Source: Scatomorpha sp036653715
Lineage (GTDB): Bacteria > Bacillota > Clostridia > Oscillospirales > Oscillospiraceae
NCBI GenBank assembly: GCA_036653715.1
Contig: JAVVTL010000002.1
Location: forward strand, 1 to 64,000
Length of the DNA: 64,000 nucleotides
Direction of reading: 5' to 3'
Position numbers and translations under genes: made by a program. The notes beneath the pieces were generated by a model. It was not told the origin of the DNA. It made no database searches and saw nothing but the letters and a program-made list of their open reading frames with translations. Below are positions 23,763 through 31,799 of this stretch, in pieces (the stretch's first letter is position 1; every line of letters starts with the position of its first letter).

Positions 23763-25588
23763 TGGATGAGCTGCGCGAAAAAGCCAACAGACTGCCGCTG
23801 CTGCCGGGCGTGTACATCATGCGCGACGCGGCGGAAGAGGTCATCTATGTCGGCAAGGCCAAGGCGCTCAAAAACCGCGTCTCGAGCTATTTTCGCGGTG
23901 AGCATCTGCCAAAGGTCGCCGCCATGGTCGAGAAGGTCGCGCGCTTCGACGTCATCGTCGCCTCCTCCGAGTTCGAGGCGCTGGTGCTGGAAAACTCCCT
24001 CATAAAGCGCCACAGACCCCACTACAACATCCTGCTGAAGGACGACAAGGGCTATCCCTTCATTCGTCTCGACGTAAAGAGCGAATACCCGTCCTTCACG
24101 CTTGTCAACAAGACGGCAAAGGACGGCGCACGATATTTCGGCCCCTATGGCGGGCGCGGCATGTCGGGCGATATCATCGACACCATCTGCAAGACGCTCC
24201 TTCTGCCCACCTGCTCAAGAAAATTCCCGCGCGACATCGGCAAGGCGCGCCCCTGCCTCAACTACCACATGGGCAGCTGCGCCGGCTGGTGCATGAAGGA
24301 CGCGAGCGCGGAGGAATATCGCGCCGCCATGCGCGAGGCGGAGCTTATCATCGGAGGCGAGACGAAAAAGCTCGTCGCCGAGCTGTCGGAGCGCATGGAA
24401 GCGGCGTCGGAGTCACTGCGCTTTGAGCTTGCCGCATCTCTGCGTGACCGCATCCGCTCTGTGGAGGGGCTTGCCAACCGCCAGCGCGTCATCTCCGCCG
24501 TCTACGCGGACACGGACGCAATCGGCTTCAACAGAGGCGCCAAAACCTGCTTCTCGGTGCTGCATTTCATCGACGGGGATTTGGCAGGCAAGGACTTCGA
24601 GCTGATGGACGAGCCTCTTGAGGAGGACGCGGAAGCCGTTTCCGGCCTCGTGCGCCAGTATTACGCCGAGCGCGGCTCATGGCCTAAGTTCATTCTCCTG
24701 CCCGTGGAGACCGAGGACACGGAGCCGCTTTCGCAGCTCTTTTCCGAGGCGGCGGGAAGAAAAGTCGCGGTGGAGACGCCGAAGCGCGGCGACAGGCTGC
24801 GCCTCACGGAGGCCGCCATGACGAACGCCCGCGAGGAGAGCGAGCGCGCGGCGACGGCACACCAAAAAAATCTCAAGACCCTCGAGTGGCTTCAAAAAAC
24901 CCTCGGGCTGCCCGCTCCGCCCGAGCGGATAGAGGCCTTTGACGTCTCAAACCTCGGCGGGGAGGGAATAGTCGCCGCCATGACGGTGTTCCTGCGCGGC
25001 AGGCCGCTCAAGCGCGACTACCGCAAATTCCGCATGAAGGACGTCTTGGAGCAGGACGACTACGCCTCGATGCGGGAGGCCGTCTCAAGGCGCTTCCAAA
25101 GGCTTGCGGACGGCGACGCCAAGTTCGCCGACATGCCGGACCTTCTGCTGATTGACGGCGGCGCGACGCACGCGGACGCAGCGCTCGGAATTCTTCGCGA
25201 GCTGGGCGTCTCGGTACCCGTCTTCGGCATGGTAAAGGACGACCGCCACCGCACGCGCGCGCTCGTTTCGCCCTCCGGCGAGGAGATAGGCATATCCGGC
25301 AATCCCGCCGTGTTCGCCCTCGTCGGCACCATACAGGAGGAGACGCACCGCTTTGCCATCGAATATCAGCGCTCCCTGCGCTCGGCGCATATGCATTCCG
25401 GTCTTGACGACATCCCCGGCGTGGGAGACAGGCGACGCGAGCAGCTTTTGGAGCATTTCAAGACCATTAAGGCGATAAAAGCCGCAAACCTTGAGGAACT
25501 GTGCGCCGCCGTCCCGAAAAACACGGCGCGCGCCGTATACGACCACTATCACCCCCAAAGTCCGGGCGAATGCCCCAAGAAGGAGTAA
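23762..25588 (+). CDS. uvrC: Excinuclease ABC subunit C
   Basis: Makes both incisions in nucleotide excision repair after UvrAB loading. 608 residues: GIY-YIG nuclease (about 10-95, LPGVYIMRDA and VIYVGKAKALKNRVSSYF), a Cys-rich region, a UVR motif (about 200-235), the RNase H-like nuclease with FDVSNLGGEG and LLIDGGATH, and a helix-hairpin-helix end (DIPGVGDRRREQLLEHF). The ATG overlaps the transporter stop (TGATG) with no clear SD, so it probably depends on translational coupling. Confidence 0.96.
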   Translation: MDELREKANRLPLLPGVYIMRDAAEEVIYVGKAKALKNRVSSYFRGEHLPKVAAMVEKVARFDVIVASSEFEALVLENSLIKRHRPHYNILLKDDKGYPFIRLDVKSEYPSFTLVNKTAKDGARYFGPYGGRGMSGDIIDTICKTLLLPTCSRKFPRDIGKARPCLNYHMGSCAGWCMKDASAEEYRAAMREAELIIGGETKKLVAELSERMEAASESLRFELAASLRDRIRSVEGLANRQRVISAVYADTDAIGFNRGAKTCFSVLHFIDGDLAGKDFELMDEPLEEDAEAVSGLVRQYYAERGSWPKFILLPVETEDTEPLSQLFSEAAGRKVAVETPKRGDRLRLTEAAMTNAREESERAATAHQKNLKTLEWLQKTLGLPAPPERIEAFDVSNLGGEGIVAAMTVFLRGRPLKRDYRKFRMKDVLEQDDYASMREAVSRRFQRLADGDAKFADMPDLLLIDGGATHADAALGILRELGVSVPVFGMVKDDRHRTRALVSPSGEEIGISGNPAVFALVGTIQEETHRFAIEYQRSLRSAHMHSGLDDIPGVGDRRREQLLEHFKTIKAIKAANLEELCAAVPKNTARAVYDHYHPQSPGECPKKE

Positions 25589-25593
25589 TGAAC

Positions 25594-26136
25594 ATGCGAG
25601 TAATAACAGGCAGCGTCAGAGGCCGCAAGCTGAAGGAGCCAAAGGGGCTGGACATCCGTCCCACCTCCGATATGATCAAGGAGGCTGTTTTCAACATCAT
25701 ACAATACGACATCGAGGGCAGACGCGTCCTCGACCTGTTTGCCGGCACCGGTCAAATGGGAGTGGAGGCGCTGTCACGCGGGGCGGCGGAGGTCGTCTTT
25801 GCGGACGAGAGCCGCGAGTCTGTCAAGCTCGTTCGGGAGAATCTTGCCCTCTGCGGCTTTGAGGCGCGGGTGGAGCAGACGGACTCCATAGGCTATATCG
25901 ACCGCTGCGGAAGGTTCGACCTAATCCTGCTTGATCCGCCCTATGATTCCGGTCTGCTTGAATCTGCCCTTAAAAGAATCAGAAATGTTGACATATTGTC
26001 CGATGGTGGTATAATTATCTGCGAAAGCCCTCGAGAAAAGTCGATGCCCGAGTTGGCAGAGCCATATGTCAAGACTCTCGAGCGCAACTACGGCAAGATA
26101 AAAATAACGGTCTATATAAAGGAAACAAACAAATGA
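25594..26136 (+). CDS. rsmD: 16S rRNA (guanine-966-N2)-methyltransferase
   Basis: SAM-dependent methylation of G966 in 16S rRNA. 180 residues: Rossmann fold with VLDLFAGTGQMGVEALSRGA, and the catalytic LLDPPYDSGL motif. The N-terminus RVITGSVRGRKLKEPKG and RPTSDMIKEAVFNII are family signatures. ATG 25594 lies eight bases after AAGGAG; an ATG at 25588 is also in frame. It overlaps coaD by four bases, a conserved pairing. Confidence 0.95.
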   Translation: MRVITGSVRGRKLKEPKGLDIRPTSDMIKEAVFNIIQYDIEGRRVLDLFAGTGQMGVEALSRGAAEVVFADESRESVKLVRENLALCGFEARVEQTDSIGYIDRCGRFDLILLDPPYDSGLLESALKRIRNVDILSDGGIIICESPREKSMPELAEPYVKTLERNYGKIKITVYIKETNK

Positions 26137-26633
26137 GTATCGCTATTTGCCCGGGCAGCTTTGACCCAATGACCCTCGGACACCTCAATATCATTCGCCG
26201 CACCTCAAACATCTTCGAAAAAGTCGTTGTCGTCATAATGGTAAACTCGGACAAGCATTCCCCAATGTTCACAATAGATGAGCGGCAGGAGCTGGCAAGA
26301 CGCGTCTGCAAGCGCTTCCGCAACGTCAGAGTAGAGTGCCACGACGGGCTCCTGGCGGAATATGCGAAAAAATTCGACAATCCCGTGATAGTCAAGGGCC
26401 TGCGTGAAAATATGGACTTCGAAAACGAATTCCAAATGGCCCTGATAAACAAAAAAATGAATCCGTCTCTCGAGACAATGTTCCTTACCTCCAGTGAGAA
26501 ATATACATTCCTCAGTTCGTCTATCGTCAAAGAAATGGCCGCCTACGGTGCAGACCTTTCGGATTTTGTCCCCCGTGAGATACTCGCAACCGTGGTGAAT
26601 AAAGCAAGTACATGGAGGAAGGGCAATGGATAA
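26133..26633 (+). CDS. coaD: Phosphopantetheine adenylyltransferase
   Basis: Fourth step of CoA synthesis: 4'-phosphopantetheine plus ATP gives dephospho-CoA. 166 residues, with the nucleotidyltransferase motif PMTLGHLNI (T/HxGH) and the C-terminal SSSIVKEMAA. CPGSFDPMT opens the protein as usual. The final enzyme, dephospho-CoA kinase, is encoded in the fusion at 45058-46293. Overlaps at both ends suggest an rsmD-coaD-coiled-coil operon. Confidence 0.96.
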   Translation: MSIAICPGSFDPMTLGHLNIIRRTSNIFEKVVVVIMVNSDKHSPMFTIDERQELARRVCKRFRNVRVECHDGLLAEYAKKFDNPVIVKGLRENMDFENEFQMALINKKMNPSLETMFLTSSEKYTFLSSSIVKEMAAYGADLSDFVPREILATVVNKASTWRKGNG

Positions 26634-27156
26634 CGGAAGCGAAGTAATGGAGCTGCTCGAGCTTCTCTACACAATGGTCTCGGAGGCATGGGGAGTCCCC
26701 CTCGGAAACGACAAATGCATCGTGGAACGCGATAAAGTCCTTAATCTCCTTGAAGAAATCAAAGCCCAGCTCCCCGTCGAGCTGTCGGAGGCAAAGCGCC
26801 TCGTCTCCGCGAGAGACGAATTCATCGGCAACGCCAAGCGAGAGGCGGAGTCCGTCCGCCGTTTGGCAGAGGAAAAAGCCCGCGCCATGGTGGAGGAACA
26901 GGAAATCGTCCGCATCTCCCGCGCCCGCGCAAACGAGCTTATGACGAACGCCGACAACAAATCCCGCGAGCTGCGCCGTGTCGCCAACGAATACGTTGAC
27001 GACGCCCTTCGCCGTACCGAAGAAGCAGTCACCGCCGCGCTGGACGAAATACACCAGTCCCGTGGCCGTTTTCGCGGTGCCGCAGGCATATCCGCCTCAG
27101 CCGCCGCCCGTCCCGCACAACGAATCGAGACTATGAGCGAGGATGATTTTAAGTAA
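26626..27156 (+). CDS. Coiled-coil protein downstream of coaD
   Basis: 176 residues with no membrane segment. The bulk (about 45-150) is strongly charged, with heptad-like runs rich in Glu, Arg and Ala, predicting a long coiled coil; the tail is Arg/Ala-rich. Such proteins next to coaD in clostridia are often labelled ATPase or ATP-synthase-B-like because of the coiled coil, but no catalytic motif is visible. A structural or DivIVA-like role is possible but unproven. It overlaps coaD by eight bases. Confidence 0.75.
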   Translation: MDNGSEVMELLELLYTMVSEAWGVPLGNDKCIVERDKVLNLLEEIKAQLPVELSEAKRLVSARDEFIGNAKREAESVRRLAEEKARAMVEEQEIVRISRARANELMTNADNKSRELRRVANEYVDDALRRTEEAVTAALDEIHQSRGRFRGAAGISASAAARPAQRIETMSEDDFK

Positions 27157-27202
27157 ATTAAATCATCCGTGATACTGCCCAAGCCACAACATATAGACAC
27201 AA

Positions 27203-27235
27203 AGCGCCCGCCGTTCATCGGCGGGCGCTTCATTT
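27203..27235 (+). terminator. Intrinsic terminator after the coaD operon
   Basis: An 11-bp perfect stem (27203-27213 with 27219-27229, loop TTCAT) is followed by TCATTTT. It separates this operon from the dcw cluster. Confidence 0.85.
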
Positions 27236-27312
27236 TGTGCGCACAGGTCACAGTAGGGCGCGAAGATACGCGAAGACTCGGGAAAAATCATCATTTTTTA
27301 TAAAAATACCTC

Positions 27313-27341
27313 TTGCTTTTTTAGACTTCCATTTATATAAT
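27313..27341 (+). promoter_or_regulatory. Promoter of the dcw (division and cell wall) operon
   Basis: TTGCTT (27313-27318), a 17-base spacer and consensus TATAAT (27336-27341). Transcription would start just before the MraZ operator, leaving a leader of about 110 bases. Confidence 0.8.
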
Positions 27342-27350
27342 GAGCACAGC

Positions 27351-27380
27351 AAAGTGGAGCGAAGTGGTGGAAAGTGTATA
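27351..27380 (+). promoter_or_regulatory. MraZ operator: three AAGTG repeats at 10-bp spacing
   Basis: Three tandem decamers, AAAGTGGAGC, GAAGTGGTGG and AAAGTGTATA, start at 27351, 27361 and 27371. Each carries AAGTG in the same phase, so all face one side of the helix. This matches known MraZ boxes (short direct repeats about 10 bp apart before mraZ). Placed just downstream of the -10, binding should repress the operon. Confidence 0.8.
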
Positions 27381-27456
27381 TATTTCCCACTGTTTTGCCG
27401 TGACGTGGAGAAACTCCCGTTTACGGGCTTTGCAGGGGAAATGGGGGCGGCGGACT

Positions 27457-27873
27457 GTGACAGGTGAATATCAGCATTCTCTCGATGCAAAGGGCCGACT
27501 TTTCATACCCTCGCGCCTGCGTGATGAACTGGGCGATGTGTTTTATGTCACCGTTTCCATGGACAAGTGCCTTTCCGCCTACAGCGCGGAGAGCTGGCGC
27601 GAGTTTTCGGATAAGGTGGACGCGATGCCCTATGTTAAGCAGCGCAAGATGCGCCCGCTTTTCGCCTATGCCGCCAAGTGCGAGCCGGACACGCAGGGGC
27701 GCATACTGCTGCCGCAGAATCTGCGCGATTTCGCGGGGCTTTCCAAGAGCGTCGCGGTGATAGGCTGCAACAATCACGCCGAGTTTTGGGACAGCGACAG
27801 CTGGGCTCCGATACACGAGGCAGAGACCACGCCCGAAAATATCGCGGCGGTCATGGAAGAATTGGAGTTCTGA
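27457..27873 (+). CDS. mraZ: Transcriptional regulator MraZ
   Basis: AbrB-like DNA-binding ring protein that represses the dcw operon. 138 residues made of two MraZ repeats: GEYQHSLDAKGRLFIPSRLRDEL near the N-terminus and CEPDTQGRILLPQNLRDFAGL in the middle. GTG 27457 gives the normal N-terminus; the reading frame stays open upstream across the operator, but that part is leader. SD is only a G-rich stretch. The stop overlaps rsmH by one base. Autoregulation through 27351-27380 is likely. Confidence 0.93.
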   Translation: MTGEYQHSLDAKGRLFIPSRLRDELGDVFYVTVSMDKCLSAYSAESWREFSDKVDAMPYVKQRKMRPLFAYAAKCEPDTQGRILLPQNLRDFAGLSKSVAVIGCNNHAEFWDSDSWAPIHEAETTPENIAAVMEELEF

Positions 27874-28802
27874 TGAACGGACATCTTCCCGTGCTCCTGA
27901 CGGAGTGCATAGATTATCTGAATATAAAGCCGGACGGCGTCTATGTGGACGGCACCCTCGGCATGGGCGGGCACTCGGAGGAGATACTTCGCCGCCTCAC
28001 TACGGGACGGCTTATCGCCATTGACCGCGACCTCGTCGCCGTCGAACGCGCGGGGGAGCGCCTCTCGCCGTATAAAGACAGGCTGACGGTCGTCCACGGC
28101 AATTTCCGCGACGTCGCCGATATACTCGCAGACCTCGGCGTCTCGGGCGTCTCGGGAATGCTGTTTGACCTCGGCGTGTCCTCGCCTCAGCTTGACGAAT
28201 CCGAGCGGGGCTTCTCATATATGACCGACGCGCCGCTCGATATGCGCATGGACGGCACGGATAAGGTCGACGCATGGTTCATAGTGAACCACTGGCCGGA
28301 GGAAAAACTCAGGCGAATATTCTGGGACTTCGGCGAGGAACGTTTTTCCCCGCGCATAGCGGCGGCAATCGTCGCGCGCCGCGCCGAAAAAGAGATTCAA
28401 ACCACCCTTGAGTTGGTGGATGTCATAAAAAGCGCCATGCCCGCTGCCGCGCTTCGAGAGAAGCAGCACCCGGCAAAGCGCAGCTTCCAGGCGATAAGAA
28501 TCGCCGTAAACGACGAGCTTTCCGCAGTCTCCTCCATGATGGAGCGGGCACCGGATTGCCTTGCACCCGGCGGCAGACTTGCCGTCATCAGTTTCCACTC
28601 TCTTGAGGACCGCATAGTCAAAAACGCCATTCAGGCGCGGGAAAAAGGCTGTACCTGCCCGAGAGAGGCCCCGGTATGCACCTGCGGGTTTGTCAGGACG
28701 CTCAAAAGCGTCACAAGAAAGCCCGTAACCGCAACCGGGGAGGAGCTTGAGACGAATCCGCGTGCCCGAAGCGCCAAGCTACGGGTTGCGGAACATGTTT
28801 AA
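27873..28802 (+). CDS. rsmH: 16S rRNA (cytosine-1402-N4)-methyltransferase
   Basis: SAM-dependent methylation of C1402 in the ribosomal decoding site. 309 residues, with HLPVLLTECIDYL, VDGTLGMGGHSEEIL and LFDLGVSSPQLDESERGFSY, the latter lining the SAM pocket, and a C-terminal RARSAKLRVAE. ATG overlaps the mraZ stop (TGATG). Standard second gene of the dcw cluster. Confidence 0.96.
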   Translation: MNGHLPVLLTECIDYLNIKPDGVYVDGTLGMGGHSEEILRRLTTGRLIAIDRDLVAVERAGERLSPYKDRLTVVHGNFRDVADILADLGVSGVSGMLFDLGVSSPQLDESERGFSYMTDAPLDMRMDGTDKVDAWFIVNHWPEEKLRRIFWDFGEERFSPRIAAAIVARRAEKEIQTTLELVDVIKSAMPAAALREKQHPAKRSFQAIRIAVNDELSAVSSMMERAPDCLAPGGRLAVISFHSLEDRIVKNAIQAREKGCTCPREAPVCTCGFVRTLKSVTRKPVTATGEELETNPRARSAKLRVAEHV

Positions 28803-28818
28803 GCGGCGACACAAGGTA

Positions 28819-28847
28819 TTGTGTTTCCGGGCGAAAGGGGTTATAAT
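28819..28847 (+). promoter_or_regulatory. Possible internal promoter at the ftsL-like start
   Basis: TTGTGT (28819-28824), 17 bases, consensus TATAAT (28842-28847). The predicted start of transcription falls on or just past the ftsL-like ATG at 28851, so it would make a leaderless message or serve the downstream PBP gene. Confidence 0.4.
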
Positions 28848-28850
28848 GTC

Positions 28851-29402
28851 ATGAAGACAAAATCGGAGATTAAAAACAGACCCGGTGCCGTTCGCGGCAG
28901 TCTCGCCTATGACCTCGGCAATCCCGAGCTTTATCCGGAATACAGCTATGGCGTTCCGCTCGATATTCCCGCGGCACCCGAGCTTTCGGAGGAGGTCGTC
29001 TCCGCCGCCGGCAGCGTCGCGTCGGCACAGACAGTCTCGCCCGTGGCTTTCATTGGCTGCGCCATTGCCGCCGTGCTCTTGATTTTTTCCCTGCTTGCGA
29101 GAGTCCAGCTCACCAAGGCCTCCGACCAATGCGTCGCGCTGGAGCAGAGCCTCGCCGAGCTTCAGGAGACAAACACAAAACTCCTTATCGCTCATGAGAG
29201 CACCTTCAACATGACCGAGATAGAGGACTACGCAGTAAACACCCTTGGAATGCAAAAGCCACGCAGCGACCAGCTCCACTACATCACCGGCAGCGCAGAG
29301 GACAGAGCCGTTGTTCTTGGCGAAACCGGGGCGGATGTCAGCTTTGTGGACAAGGTCGGCGATTTTCTTTCCTCGATAGGGGAATATTTCCACAGGGGAT
29401 AA
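28851..29402 (+). CDS. ftsL: FtsL-like cell division protein
   Basis: Bitopic division protein of the FtsL/DivIC type that works with DivIB at the septum. 183 residues: an unusually long cytoplasmic N-terminus (1-64), one membrane helix (about 65-84), a coiled coil (85-125), then IEDYAVNTLGMQKP and DQLHYI, the conserved FtsL end. Identification rests on topology, this motif and position between rsmH and the PBP gene. ATG 28851 follows AAAGGGG at ten bases. Confidence 0.8.
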   Translation: MKTKSEIKNRPGAVRGSLAYDLGNPELYPEYSYGVPLDIPAAPELSEEVVSAAGSVASAQTVSPVAFIGCAIAAVLLIFSLLARVQLTKASDQCVALEQSLAELQETNTKLLIAHESTFNMTEIEDYAVNTLGMQKPRSDQLHYITGSAEDRAVVLGETGADVSFVDKVGDFLSSIGEYFHRG

Positions 29403-29454
29403 CAGTAAAATTCCATACAGGGAATTTGCCCGGGCTTTTTTCAAGGAGAACGAT

Positions 29455-31785
29455 ATGTCCCATAAGACCGAGGACCGTCCCGGATTTGCGGGACCCAACA
29501 AAACAATGCTTCGCCGCACACTGTCTCTTGTGATCGTGTGCGGCATAGTTGCATTTATAGTACTGGCTGCAAAGCTCTACCAAATACAGATTATCAAGCA
29601 CGACGAGTATGAAGCCGCCGCCATCGACCAGCAGGTGAGAGAGACGACCGTCTCCGCCTCACGAGGCGCCATCTACGACAGAACCGGCAAAATCCTCGCC
29701 ATGAGCGCCACGGTGGACACGATTTACATCAGCCCGCACGAGATAGAACAATACGGGGAAGACCCGCGCCTCATTGCCGCCGGCCTCTCCGAAATTCTCG
29801 GCGTGGACTACGCCAAGATACTCGATATGACGGCGGACACAAGCTCGTGGTATAAGACCGTCGCCCGAAAGGTCGAGCAGCCGATAGCCGACCAGGTGCG
29901 CGAATTCAAAAAAACAAACGACCTGAAGGGCGTCAAGCTCCAGACGGACTCCAAGCGCTATTACCCCTACGGGAGCCTCGCCGCCCACGTCATAGGCTTC
30001 GTCGGTACGGACAACTACGGTCTGTCCGGCTTGGAGAGCAAATACAATTCTGTCCTTGAAGGCGCAGCGGGCAAGACCATCCGCTCCACCACGGGGGCCG
30101 GCACCGAGATGCTCTATTCAAACTTTGAGGGCTACTACGACGCCAAAGACGGCGATGATATCACCGTGACCCTTGATGCCGCGATTCAATACTTCGCGGA
30201 GAAGCATTTGGCACAGGCGATTGCGGACTACGACATCAAAAACGGTGCCGCCGCAATAGTCATGGATGTTGACACAGGTGCTATACTTGCAATGTCCTCA
30301 ATGGGCGACTTTGACCTCAACGACTACCAAACCATCTCCGAATCGGCGCTTGCAGATATCGAAGAAGAGGCGCAGACAGAGGAACAATACGACCTCCTCT
30401 ACGCTCAGGCCCAGCAGCTCCAGTGGCGCAATAAGGCTCTCTCGGACACCTATGACCCGGGCTCCACCTTCAAGATAATCACGCTTGCCATGGCACTGAA
30501 CGAGGGCGTCGTCAAGGAAAGCGACAGCTTTTACTGCGGCGGAAGCCGACTGGTTACGGGTGACACCAAGCCTCGAAGCTGCTGGAAGACGGGTGGACAC
30601 GGCTCGCAGACCCTCACCCAAGCAATTCAGCATTCCTGCAACGTTGCGCTCATGGATATGGGCCTGAAGGTCGGTGCCGAGAAATTCTACGAATACGCCG
30701 AGGGCTTCGGCTTCCTGACCCGCAGTCAAAACAAGGATGCGCCCCTGTCCGCCAAAACGGGCATTGACCTCTCGGGAGAGAGCGGCAGCATTTGGTGGAG
30801 CGAGAACGTCTTCACAAAAAAAGATAACCTCTCCCAGCTTGCGGCGGCGTCCTTCGGTCAGACCTTCACGATAACCCCGCTTCAGCTCATAACAGCCGTC
30901 TCCGCCTGCGTCAACGGCGGAAATCTGATGAAACCCTATATCGTCGAAAAAGTCACCGATACCGACGGCAAGCTCGTCGAGGAGACGGAGCCGACACTCG
31001 TGCGCAAGGTCATAAGCAAGGAGACGAGCACAGAGGTCTGCAAGATACTCGAAAAGGTCGTCGGCGACCCTGTCGAGGGGACGGGCAAGAACGCCTATGT
31101 CGCGGGCTACCGCATCGGCGGCAAGACCGGCACCTCCGAAAAAGTCAGCCTGCTCGTCGAGACGGGCAAAAAAGAATATATCGTCTCCTTTATCGGCTTC
31201 GCGCCGGCGGATAAGCCCGAGATAGCGATTCTCGTCCTGCTTGACAATCCGCAGTCCAGCACGGTCTATGTCAGCGGAGGTCAGATGGCGGCGCCCGTGG
31301 TCGGCAGAATGTTCGCCGATATACTGCCCTATATGGGCATCGAACCCCAATACACCGAAAACGAGGAAAAGTTCCTTGACAAATCCGTGCCGAGCATAGT
31401 CGGACTTGACCTCGAAACCGCTAAGGCAACGCTTGCGAAGTTCGGCCTGTCCGGCCGCGTTGTCGGAAGCGGCGGCACAGTCACAAATCAGCTTCCCAAG
31501 GCAAACTCGATTATCGCCGCGAACAGCGAGGTCATAATCTATGCGGACGCCGAGCCTTCGGGCGATATGGAGGAGATGCTCGATCTCACCGATTTGCCCT
31601 ACGACATAGCGCGGCAGCGTTTGGCGTATTACGGCCTGTTCATCCGAACGGACAGCTCGGTCACAAATGCGGCCACGCAGCTCATATCGACGCAGGCAAT
31701 ACCAATGGGAACCAAGGTCGAACACGGTACGGTAGTGGAGGTCACGCTCGTCACAAACGACGCGGCTATCCTCGGTATATACTAA
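29455..31785 (+). CDS. Class B penicillin-binding protein with PASTA domains (SpoVD/PBP2B type)
   Basis: Septal peptidoglycan transpeptidase. 776 residues: one membrane helix (about 24-42), a dimerisation domain containing ASRGAIYDRTGKILA, and a transpeptidase domain with SxxK at Ser337 (GSTFK), SCN, and KTG at 557 (GGKTGTSEK). Two C-terminal PASTA repeats follow (about 640-775). PASTA repeats place it with PBP2B/SpoVD. Only one such gene lies before murE, so vegetative and sporulation roles cannot be separated here. SD AAGGAG. Confidence 0.93.
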   Translation: MSHKTEDRPGFAGPNKTMLRRTLSLVIVCGIVAFIVLAAKLYQIQIIKHDEYEAAAIDQQVRETTVSASRGAIYDRTGKILAMSATVDTIYISPHEIEQYGEDPRLIAAGLSEILGVDYAKILDMTADTSSWYKTVARKVEQPIADQVREFKKTNDLKGVKLQTDSKRYYPYGSLAAHVIGFVGTDNYGLSGLESKYNSVLEGAAGKTIRSTTGAGTEMLYSNFEGYYDAKDGDDITVTLDAAIQYFAEKHLAQAIADYDIKNGAAAIVMDVDTGAILAMSSMGDFDLNDYQTISESALADIEEEAQTEEQYDLLYAQAQQLQWRNKALSDTYDPGSTFKIITLAMALNEGVVKESDSFYCGGSRLVTGDTKPRSCWKTGGHGSQTLTQAIQHSCNVALMDMGLKVGAEKFYEYAEGFGFLTRSQNKDAPLSAKTGIDLSGESGSIWWSENVFTKKDNLSQLAAASFGQTFTITPLQLITAVSACVNGGNLMKPYIVEKVTDTDGKLVEETEPTLVRKVISKETSTEVCKILEKVVGDPVEGTGKNAYVAGYRIGGKTGTSEKVSLLVETGKKEYIVSFIGFAPADKPEIAILVLLDNPQSSTVYVSGGQMAAPVVGRMFADILPYMGIEPQYTENEEKFLDKSVPSIVGLDLETAKATLAKFGLSGRVVGSGGTVTNQLPKANSIIAANSEVIIYADAEPSGDMEEMLDLTDLPYDIARQRLAYYGLFIRTDSSVTNAATQLISTQAIPMGTKVEHGTVVEVTLVTNDAAILGIY

Positions 31786-31799
31786 GACGGAGGCTCATA

